NCBI GenBank assembly: GCA_019636215.1
Contig: JAHBXZ010000014.1
Span: forward strand, 1 to 64,000
Length of the DNA stretch: 64,000 nucleotides
Reading direction: 5' to 3'
Source of the DNA: Planctomycetota bacterium
GTDB taxonomy: Bacteria; Planctomycetota; UBA8742; UBA2392
This document shows, in pieces, positions 40,219 to 50,546 of this stretch. The notes under the pieces were generated by a model, which did not search any database, was not told where the DNA came from, and saw nothing but the letters and a program-made list of their open reading frames with translations. Within the stretch, counting starts at the first letter, position 1. Each line of letters opens with the position of its first letter. Position numbers and translations under genes: made by a program.

Positions 40219-42795
40219 CTACTGCAAGCCGCGATCCCAGTTGCCTTCGTGTGTGCCAGCCACGGCCGTGGCGTTCATGACCTGTTCGCACACCTGGCGG
40301 ATTTCGGCTGTTGCGTAGGGCCGGTTGACGAAGTCCAGCCGGAAGCGGTTTGCGCCGGCTTGCTCCAGCTCCCGTAACCTGGCGCCAAGGCTGTAGGCCT
40401 GGCTGTTCAGCACAATAGTCTGGCAATGCTTGTCGACGGCCAGGTACTTGTGGCCGTCCGGCCCGGTCATTTCCATCTGCCTGAAGTCGCACTTGGCGCG
40501 GCCGGGGCAATGGCCCAGCATGTTCGCGTGAACGCAGATCTCGGCCGTGAACAGCGGCGTGTCCTGGTAGACCACTACATCGGCCACGCGGCCGTACACC
40601 CGCAGCAGTTTGCGCAGGTTGTCGATGCCGTCCTCGACGGAAAGCGTCACGCGCGAAGCGCCCTGCTCGAGCCAGCTTCTGATTGTCTCGCGCGACATGG
40701 CATAGCACGGCCAGTCGGTGGTGACATCGATGCCCACGCGCGCAAACTCCGGCAGGCGTGGCTCAAAAATCGCAACGCCTGCACGGGTTCCCAGCTTGCC
40801 ACGCCGGAACAGCTGTGTGGTGTCCACCTTGGCGCGGCGTTCGATGCCTGCAGCCTTTGCTACAAACTCAAATCCGCCCAGGTTGGCAACCTGAAAGCGC
40901 CGGGCACCAAGTTCGTACAGTCCGCGCAGCTTGCTGGCCACCATCGGCGCTGTCCAGCCGCGCAGAATCACCGGCACCTGCACGCGCAGCTTGTCGCGAT
41001 GGTTCTCAAAGGCATCCAGCACGCTCTCGCGGGTGCCGTGGCCGATGTCCAGAACGACTTCGTCCAGATGATCCAAAGGCAAAGCGGCAATGTATTCGGG
41101 CCTGTCCACCAGCGCCGAAAAACGTGTGGGCGGGGCCTCGGCCGCCGGTTCGGCGGGCTCGGCGGCAATTTCGGCCAGCGCGGCCTGTTCTGCCTTGGCA
41201 CGGGCCTGGGTCAGGGCCTCTTCAAGTTCGAGGAAGAACTGGCGGCGGGCCTCGTTTACTTCGCCGGCAGGAATGAACACTCCTGCAGGAATCACGGCAC
41301 TGAAGCTCTTGAGCTCGAATCGCGTAGAACCCAGGCGCTCGAAGTACTCGCGCAGCCGTTCTTCGGTCAGGGGCTGGCTGTCGGCAAACAGCAGCTTGCA
41401 TGGATACTCACGGCGCAGCTCAAACCCGAACACGCGACCGGCAATCTCGACGCGGCCGGGCATGCCCAGCTCATCCAGGTTGCCGCCGTTTGGGTCAACC
41501 TTCAGCGAAATGTCGATGCGCACCGCCAGCCGCGCTTTGACGGGCTTGCGCGGCGGCGTGGCCGGGTACATGCGCTTGAGGGCGTTGCTGCTTACCAGGC
41601 GCAGTTCGTCGCCCACCTGAACCTGCGGCGGCACGGCCATGCTGACTTCTTCGCCGGCCTTGACGGTGAACACGCGCTTGCCACCCAGGTTGATGCGGTC
41701 GGCGCCAAAGCGCAGGCCTTCGTCACCTGGCGGGGCTTCGGCCCGGCGCGCCAGGATGCCGTCGTGGCGCTCGAACTCGCGGGCTGCCACAAAGTGGGCG
41801 CGCTCGTTGAACACGCGGGTTACGCGGCCCAAATGGTGCCCCGCAGGCTGCGACTCGCTGGTGTCAGCCGCAGCCTTGGCGTCGCCGTGGCTGCGGTGCA
41901 GGAACAGGGTGGTTGTATCGCGCGAGTAGATCAGCTTCAGGCGGTCCTCAACCTCGTGCACGTCTACGGGCACGCCGTCCAGGACTTTGCGGTACAGGTC
42001 TGTCACCGCCGCGACGTACAGCGGCGCCTTGCGGCGACCCTCAATCTTGATGCTGCTGACCCCGATTTCACCCAGCCTGCCTACTTCGTTGGGCGCAAAC
42101 AGGTCGCGCATGGAAAAGGCCTTGGCCTCGCCGTCGGGACTCTTGAACGTGTCGCGGCAGATGTAGGTGCACTTGCCGCGGTTGCCGCTGCGGCCTTCTT
42201 CCTGGCTGGCAAACAGGCACAGGCCGCTGTAGCTGTAGCAAAGGCTGCCGTGAACAAAGGTCTCCAGCTGGATGCTGACTTCGCGCTTGATGGTTTCGAT
42301 TTCGGCCAGCGTGAGTTCGCGGGCAAGGATCACGCGTTCAAAGCCGTTGCGCTGGGCATAGCGTGCGCCCTCGGCGTTGTGGATCAGCATCTGGGTGCTG
42401 GCATGCCACTTCAGCCGCGGAAACTTTTCCCGGATGGCGCGCATCACGCCCATGTCCTGCAGGATGACGGCGTCCACGCCAAGTTCCTCGCACAGTGCAA
42501 GGTCGTGCACCAGTTCCGGCCACTCGTCTTGCTGGATGATGGTGTTAATGGCCACATACACCTTGCGGCCCAGCGCGTGGGCGTGCCCCACGGCTGCATC
42601 CAGGTCTTCGTGTGAAAAGTTGATGGCGTTGTCACGGGCTGAAAACTTGCGCAGGCCAAGGTACACGGCATCGGCACCGTACTGCATGGCCGCATGAAAT
42701 GACTCAAGGCAGCCCGCCGGCGCAAGCAGTTCAGGCTTGGTGGAAACTTTCGCGGGTGATTCGGCGGGAGACCGCCGGGTGGTTGTTTCGCTCAT
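40219..42795 (-). CDS. U32 family peptidase-like protein (RlhA-like) with DUF3656 region
   Basis: Begins with PELLAPAGCLESFHAAMQYG, a U32 signature, followed by ADAVYLG and the Cys-rich block THE family uses (FVHGSLCYSYSGLCLFASQ, then GNRGKCTYICR). A second, shorter TIM-barrel-like half follows from about 580 with C-terminal Cys (CVHANMLGHCPGRAKCDF). U32 proteins such as RlhA and TrhP act in RNA hydroxylation with an iron-sulfur cluster, and the Cys residues here fit such a role. 858 residues, at the long end of the family; the DUF3656 assignment of the middle is tentative. Lies 13 bp tail-to-tail from the cyclase gene. Confidence 0.88.
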   Translation of the reverse strand: MSETTTRRSPAESPAKVSTKPELLAPAGCLESFHAAMQYGADAVYLGLRKFSARDNAINFSHEDLDAAVGHAHALGRKVYVAINTIIQQDEWPELVHDLALCEELGVDAVILQDMGVMRAIREKFPRLKWHASTQMLIHNAEGARYAQRNGFERVILARELTLAEIETIKREVSIQLETFVHGSLCYSYSGLCLFASQEEGRSGNRGKCTYICRDTFKSPDGEAKAFSMRDLFAPNEVGRLGEIGVSSIKIEGRRKAPLYVAAVTDLYRKVLDGVPVDVHEVEDRLKLIYSRDTTTLFLHRSHGDAKAAADTSESQPAGHHLGRVTRVFNERAHFVAAREFERHDGILARRAEAPPGDEGLRFGADRINLGGKRVFTVKAGEEVSMAVPPQVQVGDELRLVSSNALKRMYPATPPRKPVKARLAVRIDISLKVDPNGGNLDELGMPGRVEIAGRVFGFELRREYPCKLLFADSQPLTEERLREYFERLGSTRFELKSFSAVIPAGVFIPAGEVNEARRQFFLELEEALTQARAKAEQAALAEIAAEPAEPAAEAPPTRFSALVDRPEYIAALPLDHLDEVVLDIGHGTRESVLDAFENHRDKLRVQVPVILRGWTAPMVASKLRGLYELGARRFQVANLGGFEFVAKAAGIERRAKVDTTQLFRRGKLGTRAGVAIFEPRLPEFARVGIDVTTDWPCYAMSRETIRSWLEQGASRVTLSVEDGIDNLRKLLRVYGRVADVVVYQDTPLFTAEICVHANMLGHCPGRAKCDFRQMEMTGPDGHKYLAVDKHCQTIVLNSQAYSLGARLRELEQAGANRFRLDFVNRPYATAEIRQVCEQVMNATAVAGTHEGNWDRGLQ

Positions 42796-42936
42796 CTTCG
42801 TGCTCGGTGGCGTGATCGCCAGCTTGCGCTACTTCGTTATGCGAATCAGGCAGGCAAAGGTAGCAAGTGGCGGCATACGCGAAAGAGGAATTGCACATTT
42901 CGCGGCCTATCGAAATCAAGAAATCAACCGGGTGGT

Positions 42937-43581
42937 CTACGCCTTAACGCTTTCCCAGTCCTTCAGGAACTGGGCCAGGCCCTTATCAGTCAGCGGGTGG
43001 TGTACCAGCTGCTTGAACACGCTGAATGGAATCGTGGAAACGTCGGCCCCGGCCAGGGCTGCATCCAGAACGTGGATCGGGTTGCGGATGCTGGCCACCA
43101 GGATCTGGGTCTCGAAACCATAGTTGTCGTAGATCTGTCGGATCTGCGGGATGATTTCCATGCCGTCCTGGCCAAGATCGTCCAGTCTTCCCACAAACGG
43201 GCTGATGTACGTGGCCCCGGCCTTTGCGGCCAGCAGGGCCTGCACCGGCTGAAAGCACAGCGTCACGTTGGTCTTGATGCCCTTGCTGGAAAGAACCTTG
43301 CAGGCCTTGAGGCCCTCGGGAATCAGCGGCAGCTTGATGACGACGTTGTCGCCGAATTTGGCCAGTTGTTCGGCCTCCTTCAGCATGCCTGTGCATTCGA
43401 CGGACGTGACCTCAAGGCTGACAGGGCCTTGTACGAGCGTGCAGATTTCGCGGGCGACATCGGCAAAGGGCCGGCCGCTTTTCTTGATCAGCGACGGGTT
43501 GGTGGTCACACCATCAAGGATGCCAAGCGCATGGGCTTCTTTGATTTCGTTGACGTCGGCGGTGTCGATGAAAAATTTCAT
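42937..43581 (-). CDS. tal: Transaldolase (short, fructose-6-phosphate aldolase-like subfamily)
   Basis: Transfers a dihydroxyacetone unit in the pentose phosphate pathway through a Schiff-base Lys, visible in [12 protein letters not shown]. Other marks are [27 protein letters not shown] and [13 protein letters not shown]. In the E. coli aldolase FSA the position after SP is Tyr; here it is Phe, as in transaldolases, so transaldolase activity is more likely. 214 residues. ATG at 43581 is used; upstream in-frame codons add no family sequence. Confidence 0.93.
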   Translation of the reverse strand: MKFFIDTADVNEIKEAHALGILDGVTTNPSLIKKSGRPFADVAREICTLVQGPVSLEVTSVECTGMLKEAEQLAKFGDNVVIKLPLIPEGLKACKVLSSKGIKTNVTLCFQPVQALLAAKAGATYISPFVGRLDDLGQDGMEIIPQIRQIYDNYGFETQILVASIRNPIHVLDAALAGADVSTIPFSVFKQLVHHPLTDKGLAQFLKDWESVKA

Positions 43582-44031
43582 GGCGCGTTCCCGAGTGAAT
43601 TGAGGGCACCCTAGCACGGCCTGACGACCGGACAATGACGGCAGTGAACTGTGGAAACCCCGGCGGGTAAGTTGACTAAATGGTCAGTTGTTTTTGTGCG
43701 TCTGCGCGCATCCCAGCACAGAGATATTTCATAATGCATTATTAGTGCGCCAGTGGCGTGAAGTCGATCGCGGAGCCTCAATTTGGTGCCACAACATGTA
43801 GGGGTAAAGAACAGAAAAACGTCACAATTTGCCCAGCATCTGCAACATCAGCTCTCATTGTGTGCATATTTTACAAATTCTGAGACTACGCAGCATTATG
43901 CATGATTATTGTTGCCAGCCCTGATGCTTCAGGCATACTGACCTGCCAGTCAGGTTTGCGCCCCAAGACTTCAGGCCTGCAACGGTGTTGCTACCACCGG
44001 CGCGAGTGGTACCAACCAGGAAAGTCTAAAC
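43582..44031. promoter_or_regulatory. Long AT-richer leader region upstream of the giant surface protein
   Basis: About 450 bp without a gene. It holds two related 12-bp palindromic sites, ATAATGCATTAT at 43731-43742 and ATTATGCATGAT at 43895-43906. It also has three small hairpins in the probable 5' leader: CCTGA/TCAGG (43920-43933), ACCTG/CAGGT (43941-43955) and TACCAC/GTGGTA (43992-44011). The Shine-Dalgarno AGGAAAG lies 8 bp before the ATG at 44032. No definite promoter hexamers were assigned. Confidence 0.5.
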
Positions 44032-45969
44032 ATGAATCGTGGATTCTTGATTGCCCTGCTGGCGATGGTTTCTGCGTGCGGCCTTGCCGCGCAAACCACC
44101 TGGACTGGCGCCACCAGTACTTCCTGGGGCACCGCCAGCAACTGGTCAACCAACGCAATTCCGACCGCGTCGGATAACGTAGTGATTGCCACGGCGTCCA
44201 ACGTGCCAACGCTGATATCCGGCGCGCTATGCAACAACATCACGATCAATTCAGGCGCGACACTTAACGGCGGCACGGGCACGTTGACCGTTAGCGGAAG
44301 CTGGACAAACAACGGCACTTTCACGCCGGGCACGTCGACTGTCTCATTCGCAAGCGCGGTGGCCGCGACAATCGGCGGCGCCAACCCCACCAGTTTCTGG
44401 ATCCTTCGCCTTGCCAAGTCGGCCAAGGCCAACACCGTTACACTGGCAGCGAACGTCAGTGTGAACAGCACTTCCACATCGAACACCGCGCCTGCGCTGG
44501 ACATCAACATCGGCACGCTGGTCACGGCAGGCAACAACTTGACCGTGGTCGGGACGACCAGCTGCTCAACCGGCAACGCAAGTGAGCTTCAGGTGACCGT
44601 CGGCGGAACCGTCAACCTTGCGGCGGTCTACCAGAACAATGCCGGCCTTGCCAACTTCACGATCTCAGCGGGAACGGTGAACATCAGCGGGCTTCACACC
44701 ATTTGGAACAGCGGTGCACGCTGCGACATATCCGGCGGCAACGTTAACTACACCAACACAGGCCAGACAGTTTACCTGGCGTCGAACAACACGACATTCG
44801 GCTGGAGGGCGACCGGCGGCAACATCAGCATGGCCGGCTTCATCAATTCGTTCACGTCGGGCAACTGCTTTGCAGCAACCGGCACGGCCATTGTGCGGTT
44901 TGTGGGCAGCAACAGCGTAACCCACACTCTGCTGAACACGTCAACCAGCGCCACGGGCAACTTCCAGTTCAACGACTGCCGCATTGAGAAAACTGGCGGG
45001 GCGACCGTAACCTTCAACACCGGCGGCACAGGCGTGCTGGGCTCGAACGTGACAATGAATCTGGGTTTGACAGTCAATGCCGGGGCTGTGGCGACACTGA
45101 CAGGCAACTTCGGCTCGGGCCTCGGATATCAGATCGCTTCGATCACCAACAACGGCACAACCAACCTGAACGCGCCAGCGACAGCGGTAGTGTACACCGT
45201 GCCCGGCAGCATCATCTCCGGCACAGGTGCATCCCTGAACTCCAGCGCCAACTCCCGCGTGAACTTGACCACTGCAGTTGCCAGCACGATCTCCGGCACC
45301 AACAGCTTCAATGAGTTGTTCTGTACCGTCGCGGGCCGGACTGTGGCCTTCGGTGCCGGCAGCACGACGACCATCACCGGCCTGTTGAACTTTGTGGGCG
45401 CGTCGGGCAACCCGATCCTGATTCGCAGCACTTCTTCGGGCACCCAGTCGAACCTTCAGGTCAACGGCTCGATTGTTGCCCAGTACTGCGACATTCAGGA
45501 CAACGCAGCTTCCTCTACCGTTTACGCAACCCCCGGCGGTGTGGATTCCGGCAACAACACCAATTGGGACTTCGGCGGTGCCGTGGTGGCGGTGGCGACA
45601 GCGGGCTCGATGCAGGCTGCCTGGTCCAACACGGCCACGCAGTCGGTCAGCGGCACGTTCACTTTGCAGAACACAACCGGCAGCGCGGCTACGTTGAACT
45701 CGATTACCGTGCAGGCTTCGGGTACCGGCAATGACTCAACAGCCTACACCGAAGTTGCCCTGTACATGGACAACCCGGGTTCGGGTACGGTTGGCTCGTT
45801 TGACGGCGCTGACACGCTGTACGGTGCAGCCGTCGCCGCGTTTCCCGCCGACAACGGCCAGCTTACCTTCACGGCCGGCCAGGCCCTGGCCGCTGGTTCC
45901 ACCACACGCTTTTTGCCGTGGTTCGTTTCAACGGCACACCGCTGGCCTCGCCCGGCCACACGTTCCTGA
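44032..45969 (+). CDS. Giant secreted surface protein, 5' part before an apparent frameshift
   Basis: Signal peptide MNRGFLIALLAMVSACGLAA, then the TWTGATSTSWGTASNWSTNA opening typical of planctomycete/bacteroidete beta-helix surface proteins with a following NAIPTASDNVVI. Long Asn/Thr/Gly beta-helix repeats follow. Near the end starts a module of about 120 residues (SGTFTLQNTTGSAATLNSIT, GADTLYGAAVAAFPADNG) that recurs in the next frame. The reading frame breaks at a run of five T at 45910-45914: one extra T would give TTRFFAVVRFNGTP and continue directly in the frame of the next feature. 645 residues as read. Sequencing error, mutation or slippage cannot be told apart here. Confidence 0.85.
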   Translation: MNRGFLIALLAMVSACGLAAQTTWTGATSTSWGTASNWSTNAIPTASDNVVIATASNVPTLISGALCNNITINSGATLNGGTGTLTVSGSWTNNGTFTPGTSTVSFASAVAATIGGANPTSFWILRLAKSAKANTVTLAANVSVNSTSTSNTAPALDINIGTLVTAGNNLTVVGTTSCSTGNASELQVTVGGTVNLAAVYQNNAGLANFTISAGTVNISGLHTIWNSGARCDISGGNVNYTNTGQTVYLASNNTTFGWRATGGNISMAGFINSFTSGNCFAATGTAIVRFVGSNSVTHTLLNTSTSATGNFQFNDCRIEKTGGATVTFNTGGTGVLGSNVTMNLGLTVNAGAVATLTGNFGSGLGYQIASITNNGTTNLNAPATAVVYTVPGSIISGTGASLNSSANSRVNLTTAVASTISGTNSFNELFCTVAGRTVAFGAGSTTTITGLLNFVGASGNPILIRSTSSGTQSNLQVNGSIVAQYCDIQDNAASSTVYATPGGVDSGNNTNWDFGGAVVAVATAGSMQAAWSNTATQSVSGTFTLQNTTGSAATLNSITVQASGTGNDSTAYTEVALYMDNPGSGTVGSFDGADTLYGAAVAAFPADNGQLTFTAGQALAAGSTTRFLPWFVSTAHRWPRPATRS

Positions 45970-48900
45970 TTGCCGTGACCAACTTGAACTTGACAGGCGC
46001 CCCGGCTGCAGGCCTGCCGACACAGTCTATGCTGGGCTTTACCATGTCGCAGCCCAGCTTGGTCGTGGCGATCCCCTCAGTAACGGCCCGCCCGGTCACT
46101 TCGTACTACACGGGCCCGGGCAGTGACGGCTTTGAGTACGTGCGCTTCACGATCACGAACAACAGCCCGGTGCCGGTGACGCTGAACAACATCCGGCTGT
46201 ACGGTTACTCAGCGACGTCGTCGTACCTGGGCAACATCACTTCCGTGGAGCTGTTTGAAGACACCAACCAGAGTGGTGCCTGGGAGCGCACCGGCGACAC
46301 AAAGGTAGGCAACACCTATGCCACCTGGACCAGCTTCCAGGACTTCACCTACATCGGCGGCGCAGGGGCTTATGCCGGCAATGAGTCGCGCCAATACCTG
46401 GTGGTGGTCAAGCTGAACGGCAGCACAGTTCCGCCGAATGGCTCGCAGCTGGGCTTCTATGTTTCGTCATCCAGCACCGCGACCGGGGCCACAATCTCGG
46501 GCAGCACGCAGGTGATCTACTACGGCGTGCAGATCCAGAATGCCAGCCTGCACACGCTTGCCACGCAGGGTGCCGCCGTCAGCCTGCCGGGCACCTACGC
46601 CACGGGCAAGGAAGTCGGCACCTTCACCATCCGCAACACCAGCACCGGTACCTCCGTCAACCTGAACAGCATCACGCTGCAGGCTTCCGGCACGGGCAAC
46701 GACCTGACGGGCTACTCTCTGCTGGCACTGTACCGCGATACCAACAGCAGCGGCGTGTATGACACCGGCGACACCCTGTACGGCGCGTCGTCGGCCGGCT
46801 TTGCCTCGGACAACGGCACGCGCGTGTTCACGCAGACGCTGGCGATTGCCGGCAACGCCATTGAGACATTCTTTGTGGTAGCGGCCCTGAACGGCACGAC
46901 CACGCCGACCGCGGGCCAGACCTTCAAGACTCGTGTCAGCGCCATCACCAGCAGCGTGGCCTCGGACAGCCTCGGCCTGGCCAGCGCGATCATGGAAGGC
47001 ATTGTCTGCACCGGCACCAACCCGACGCTGGTGGCCACTCCGATGAGCCTGAACCTGGGTTCCACGCTGGTGGGGGTGGCGGGCACGGCCGCCAGCTATC
47101 AGTTGCAGGGCTTCAACACCACCAATGCCACGGACATCACCGCGCCGACGGGCGTGGAGGTTTCGTTCACGGCAGGTTCTGGTTACGCAGCCTCGTTGAA
47201 CATTGCCTCGACGGGTAACTGGGGCCCGACCACCATTTTTGCGCGCATTGCTTCTACCGCATCAGTGGGGGCGATCACCGGCAACATCACCAATGTAAGC
47301 ACAGGCGCCAACAGCCCCAATGTCGCGGTGAACGGATCTGTGACACCGGCCGGACTCAACACAACGCCGACCAGCCTGAACCTTGGCACGACGCCTGTGG
47401 GTGTTGCCGGCACGGCCTTCAGCTATACGGTTTCGGGCACCGGCACTATCAACCCCACGGACATCACGGCGCCGTCGGGCGTGCAGGTGAGCTTCAGCCA
47501 GACCACGGGATTTGCTGGCTCAATCCAGATCACGACCACCGGCACCTGGGGCCCCACCACAGTGTGGGCCCGCCTGACCGGCGCGTCGGTTGGCGGAGTA
47601 TCGGGCAACATCACGCACGTCAGCACGGGGGCGTCGTCGGCCAACGTGTCGGTAACCGGCACGGTTGTGCAGCCGGCAGTGACGGCATCCACGGCCAGCA
47701 TCAACCTTGGCACCACGCCGCTGGGCACGCCGGGCACGGCCATCAACTACACCGTGTCGGGCAGCAATACCACCAACGTGACTGACCTGACCCCGCCGAC
47801 CGGCGTTGAGATCAGCTTCAGCCAGACCACCGGCTTTGCCGGTTCATTGCAGATCACCAGCACCGGCACCTGGGGCCCGACGACAATCTGGGCAAGGTTG
47901 ATTGGTTCCACGGCTGGCGCAGTTTCCGGCAACATCACCCACATCAGCACGGGTGCAACAAGCGCCAACGTGGCCGTCAGCGGCACAGTCACGCCGCCGA
48001 CCATCGGCACTTCCACCTCGACGCTGAACCTGGGCAGCACTCCGCTGGGCACACCAGGCACGGCCATAAACTACACGGTGTCTGGCAGCGGCATGACCAA
48101 CGGCACCGACCTGACCGCACCCGCCGGCGTGGAGATCAGCTTCAGCCAGACCACCGGCTTTGCGGCCACCCTGAACATCGCCACCACGGGCACCTGGGGC
48201 CCGACAACCATCTGGGCGCGCCTGACCGGCACGACGGCTGGTGTGTTCTCGGGCAACATCACCCACGTTTCCACTGGCGCAACCACGGTCAACGTATCGA
48301 TCTCGGGCAACACTTACTCGCTTGTTGCCAACCCCACAACGCTGAACCTCGGCACAACCGTAGTTGGCACGCCGGGCACACCGCAAAGCTACACGCTTAC
48401 GGGCGAAGGCCTGACCAGCGCAACCACCGTGACCGCACCATCCGGCATTGAACTGTGCCTGACGGTGGCCGGCACCTACACCCCGACACTCAACATCAAC
48501 CAGACCCCGTCACTCAGCGCCACGGTGTTCGCGCGGTTGATCGGCACGACGCTGGGCAGCTACGGTGGCAACATCACCAACGTTGCCGGGCCGGCCTCGG
48601 AAAACGTGGCCGTCAGTGGCGACGTGGTCACGCCCGACAACCTGGATGCCTCGCGCAACGGCCCCGGCTCAAGCACCACGGTCAACAACAACGCTCAGGG
48701 CGCGGGCGGCAACGGCCTGGTGATACTGGACGTTACGGTGGCCACCACCAACACCGCCTGGACTGTTACGAGCTTTGTGTTCTCGGCCAGTGGTTCCGCC
48801 GACGAACAGACGGCCCTGGACTTCCTGGCGCTGTATGAAGACAGCACCACCGGCGGGACGCAGGGCAGCTTTGACGGGCCCGCCACCGACGTGCTGGCCA

Positions 48901-50528
48901 CGGCCGCCGCGGGCGTCAGCTTCAATGCCGCCAACGGCACGTACACGGCCACACTGGTGAACGGCGCATGGGCGGCATCGACCTCTCGCCGGTTCTTCTT
49001 GGTGGCCAAGCTTGCAGGCACTGCACAGGCTGGCGAGACCATTCATGCCGAACTTACCACCATCAATGCCACCACTGGTGGCACCGGCGTGGTCACGGGT
49101 GTCCCGACTAGCTCTGCCACCCCGGCACTGACCATCGATGCCGCCGTCATGACCGCTACGCTGAACGGCCCGATGGCCTTCACCACGGTTGACAACAACA
49201 GCCAGGGCGCCGGCGGCAACGGCCATGTGGTGGCCGACGTCACTCTCAGTACCATCAATGATTCCTGGACCGTCAGCAGCCTGACGTTCACGGAAAGCGG
49301 CACCATGGACGGGCAGACAGACCTGAACTTCCTGGCCCTGTACCTGGACAACGGCAACGGCGTGTGGGACGGCCCAACCATTGACACGCTGGCCACGGCC
49401 ACTGCGGGCACCGCCTTCAGTGCGCCCAATGGTACCTACACGGCCACTCTGACGGCCGGGCCCAGCGCGTTTGCTGTCAACCAGTCCAAGCGCTTCTTTC
49501 TGGTGGCGCGCCTGTCAGGCCAGGCCAGCCCCGGCGAGACCCTGCGCGTGGAGCTGACCTCGATCAACGAGTCTTCGCCCACGGGCGGCACGGTGGCAGG
49601 CGCACCGACCGCCGCGACTTCTGCCCTGGTAATCGATGTGGCAACCCTGACCGTCAACGCCGGCCCGGCCAACCCGACCACGATCACGGTCGAGCAGACC
49701 GCGGCCGCCTTCCAGCGCATGATCGGGCAGTTCCGGTTTACGGCAAGCAATGATGACTTCGTGGTCACCGGCCTCACACTTACGCTCGGTGGCAACGGCG
49801 ATTGGGTGAATAACCTGAACGCCACCAGCGGCGTGGAACTGTACCGCGATAACGGCAATGGCACCTTTGATGGCACCGACACCCTGGTGTTCAGCGGTGC
49901 CGGCGGAGTGGGTACTGTGGTAGCGGCCTTCAGTGCCAGCCAGACAGTCAACATGGGAACCAGCATGGACCTCTGGCTGGTGTTGAACGTCCTGGCAACA
50001 GCCGGCGGCAGCCCCGCCGAGGTGTTCAACGCGCAGATTGCCAGCGGCGCGGCCGTAAGCACGACCACTTCCGGCAACGTGCTGATCGGCACCGTGGCGC
50101 CGGTCAGCGCTGACCTGCGCGTGGTGACATTCAGTGTCACGAACTTCACCCCGCTGCTGGCCCTGCCGGCCGGCGGCACAGCAATCACCATCACGGGCAC
50201 CGGCTTTGCCCTGCCGGTGACACTGACCATCAACGGTGTGATCTGCCCCGGTACGCCATCCGTGAACGCCGGCGGTACGCAGATCACGGGCTTGCTGGTG
50301 CCGGTCGGATCGGGCACGAACCTGCCGATCGTGCTGAACACCAACAACCTGGGTCCCAAGACCCTGACCCAGACGTTCTCGTACAGCACAGTTACCACCG
50401 GTGGCAGCGGCGGTGGTGGCGGTGGCGGTGGCGGCGGTTGCAGCGCCGGTATGCCGGTTGCGCCGCTGGCACTGCTGGCCCCGACGCTGATCGCCCTGTT
50501 CGGCCTGCGTCGTCGTCGCAAGAACTAG
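45918..50528 (+). CDS. Giant secreted surface protein, 3' part with tandem repeats and sorting tail
   Basis: Continues the preceding frame after the T-run; the first residues (RFNGTPLASPGHTFLIAV) complete the interrupted module, and there is no start site of its own that fits. Contents: two more anchor-type modules (for example GDTLYGASSAGFASDNG), five tandem modules of about 107 residues (LNLGTTPLGTPGTAINYTVS, ISFSQTTGFAGSLQI, GTWGPTTIWARL, GNITHVSTGA), then modules with VDNNSQGAGGNGHVV and FFLVARLSG, and an IPT-like segment (GTAITITGTGFALPV). The C-terminus is a Gly10 linker, one Cys (CSAGMPVAPLA), a hydrophobic helix and RRRRK. Joined product would be about 2160 residues. Adhesive or structural role is inference. 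Confidence 0.85.
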   Translation: MVRFNGTPLASPGHTFLIAVTNLNLTGAPAAGLPTQSMLGFTMSQPSLVVAIPSVTARPVTSYYTGPGSDGFEYVRFTITNNSPVPVTLNNIRLYGYSATSSYLGNITSVELFEDTNQSGAWERTGDTKVGNTYATWTSFQDFTYIGGAGAYAGNESRQYLVVVKLNGSTVPPNGSQLGFYVSSSSTATGATISGSTQVIYYGVQIQNASLHTLATQGAAVSLPGTYATGKEVGTFTIRNTSTGTSVNLNSITLQASGTGNDLTGYSLLALYRDTNSSGVYDTGDTLYGASSAGFASDNGTRVFTQTLAIAGNAIETFFVVAALNGTTTPTAGQTFKTRVSAITSSVASDSLGLASAIMEGIVCTGTNPTLVATPMSLNLGSTLVGVAGTAASYQLQGFNTTNATDITAPTGVEVSFTAGSGYAASLNIASTGNWGPTTIFARIASTASVGAITGNITNVSTGANSPNVAVNGSVTPAGLNTTPTSLNLGTTPVGVAGTAFSYTVSGTGTINPTDITAPSGVQVSFSQTTGFAGSIQITTTGTWGPTTVWARLTGASVGGVSGNITHVSTGASSANVSVTGTVVQPAVTASTASINLGTTPLGTPGTAINYTVSGSNTTNVTDLTPPTGVEISFSQTTGFAGSLQITSTGTWGPTTIWARLIGSTAGAVSGNITHISTGATSANVAVSGTVTPPTIGTSTSTLNLGSTPLGTPGTAINYTVSGSGMTNGTDLTAPAGVEISFSQTTGFAATLNIATTGTWGPTTIWARLTGTTAGVFSGNITHVSTGATTVNVSISGNTYSLVANPTTLNLGTTVVGTPGTPQSYTLTGEGLTSATTVTAPSGIELCLTVAGTYTPTLNINQTPSLSATVFARLIGTTLGSYGGNITNVAGPASENVAVSGDVVTPDNLDASRNGPGSSTTVNNNAQGAGGNGLVILDVTVATTNTAWTVTSFVFSASGSADEQTALDFLALYEDSTTGGTQGSFDGPATDVLATAAAGVSFNAANGTYTATLVNGAWAASTSRRFFLVAKLAGTAQAGETIHAELTTINATTGGTGVVTGVPTSSATPALTIDAAVMTATLNGPMAFTTVDNNSQGAGGNGHVVADVTLSTINDSWTVSSLTFTESGTMDGQTDLNFLALYLDNGNGVWDGPTIDTLATATAGTAFSAPNGTYTATLTAGPSAFAVNQSKRFFLVARLSGQASPGETLRVELTSINESSPTGGTVAGAPTAATSALVIDVATLTVNAGPANPTTITVEQTAAAFQRMIGQFRFTASNDDFVVTGLTLTLGGNGDWVNNLNATSGVELYRDNGNGTFDGTDTLVFSGAGGVGTVVAAFSASQTVNMGTSMDLWLVLNVLATAGGSPAEVFNAQIASGAAVSTTTSGNVLIGTVAPVSADLRVVTFSVTNFTPLLALPAGGTAITITGTGFALPVTLTINGVICPGTPSVNAGGTQITGLLVPVGSGTNLPIVLNTNNLGPKTLTQTFSYSTVTTGGSGGGGGGGGGGCSAGMPVAPLALLAPTLIALFGLRRRRKN
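47029..48630 (+). repeat. Five tandem repeats of about 320 bp within the giant surface gene
   Basis: Each unit encodes about 107 residues beginning near SLNLG and ending near a GNITxxSTGA block and VSGTV linker. Units two to four are most alike even at DNA level; the first and fifth are more diverged, as expected when an array grows by unequal crossing over from the middle. Confidence 0.85.
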
Positions 50529-50546
50529 CGGGCAAAAGACCCGGAC

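Noticed and set aside
40426-42615. 729-codon open frame on the plus strand
   Set aside because: It is the exact antisense shadow of the U32 peptidase gene; high GC keeps the opposite frame open. The translation has no family motif.
43672-43690. TTGACT as a -35 box upstream of the giant surface gene
   Set aside because: No convincing -10 hexamer at 16-18 bp; called only as part of the leader region.
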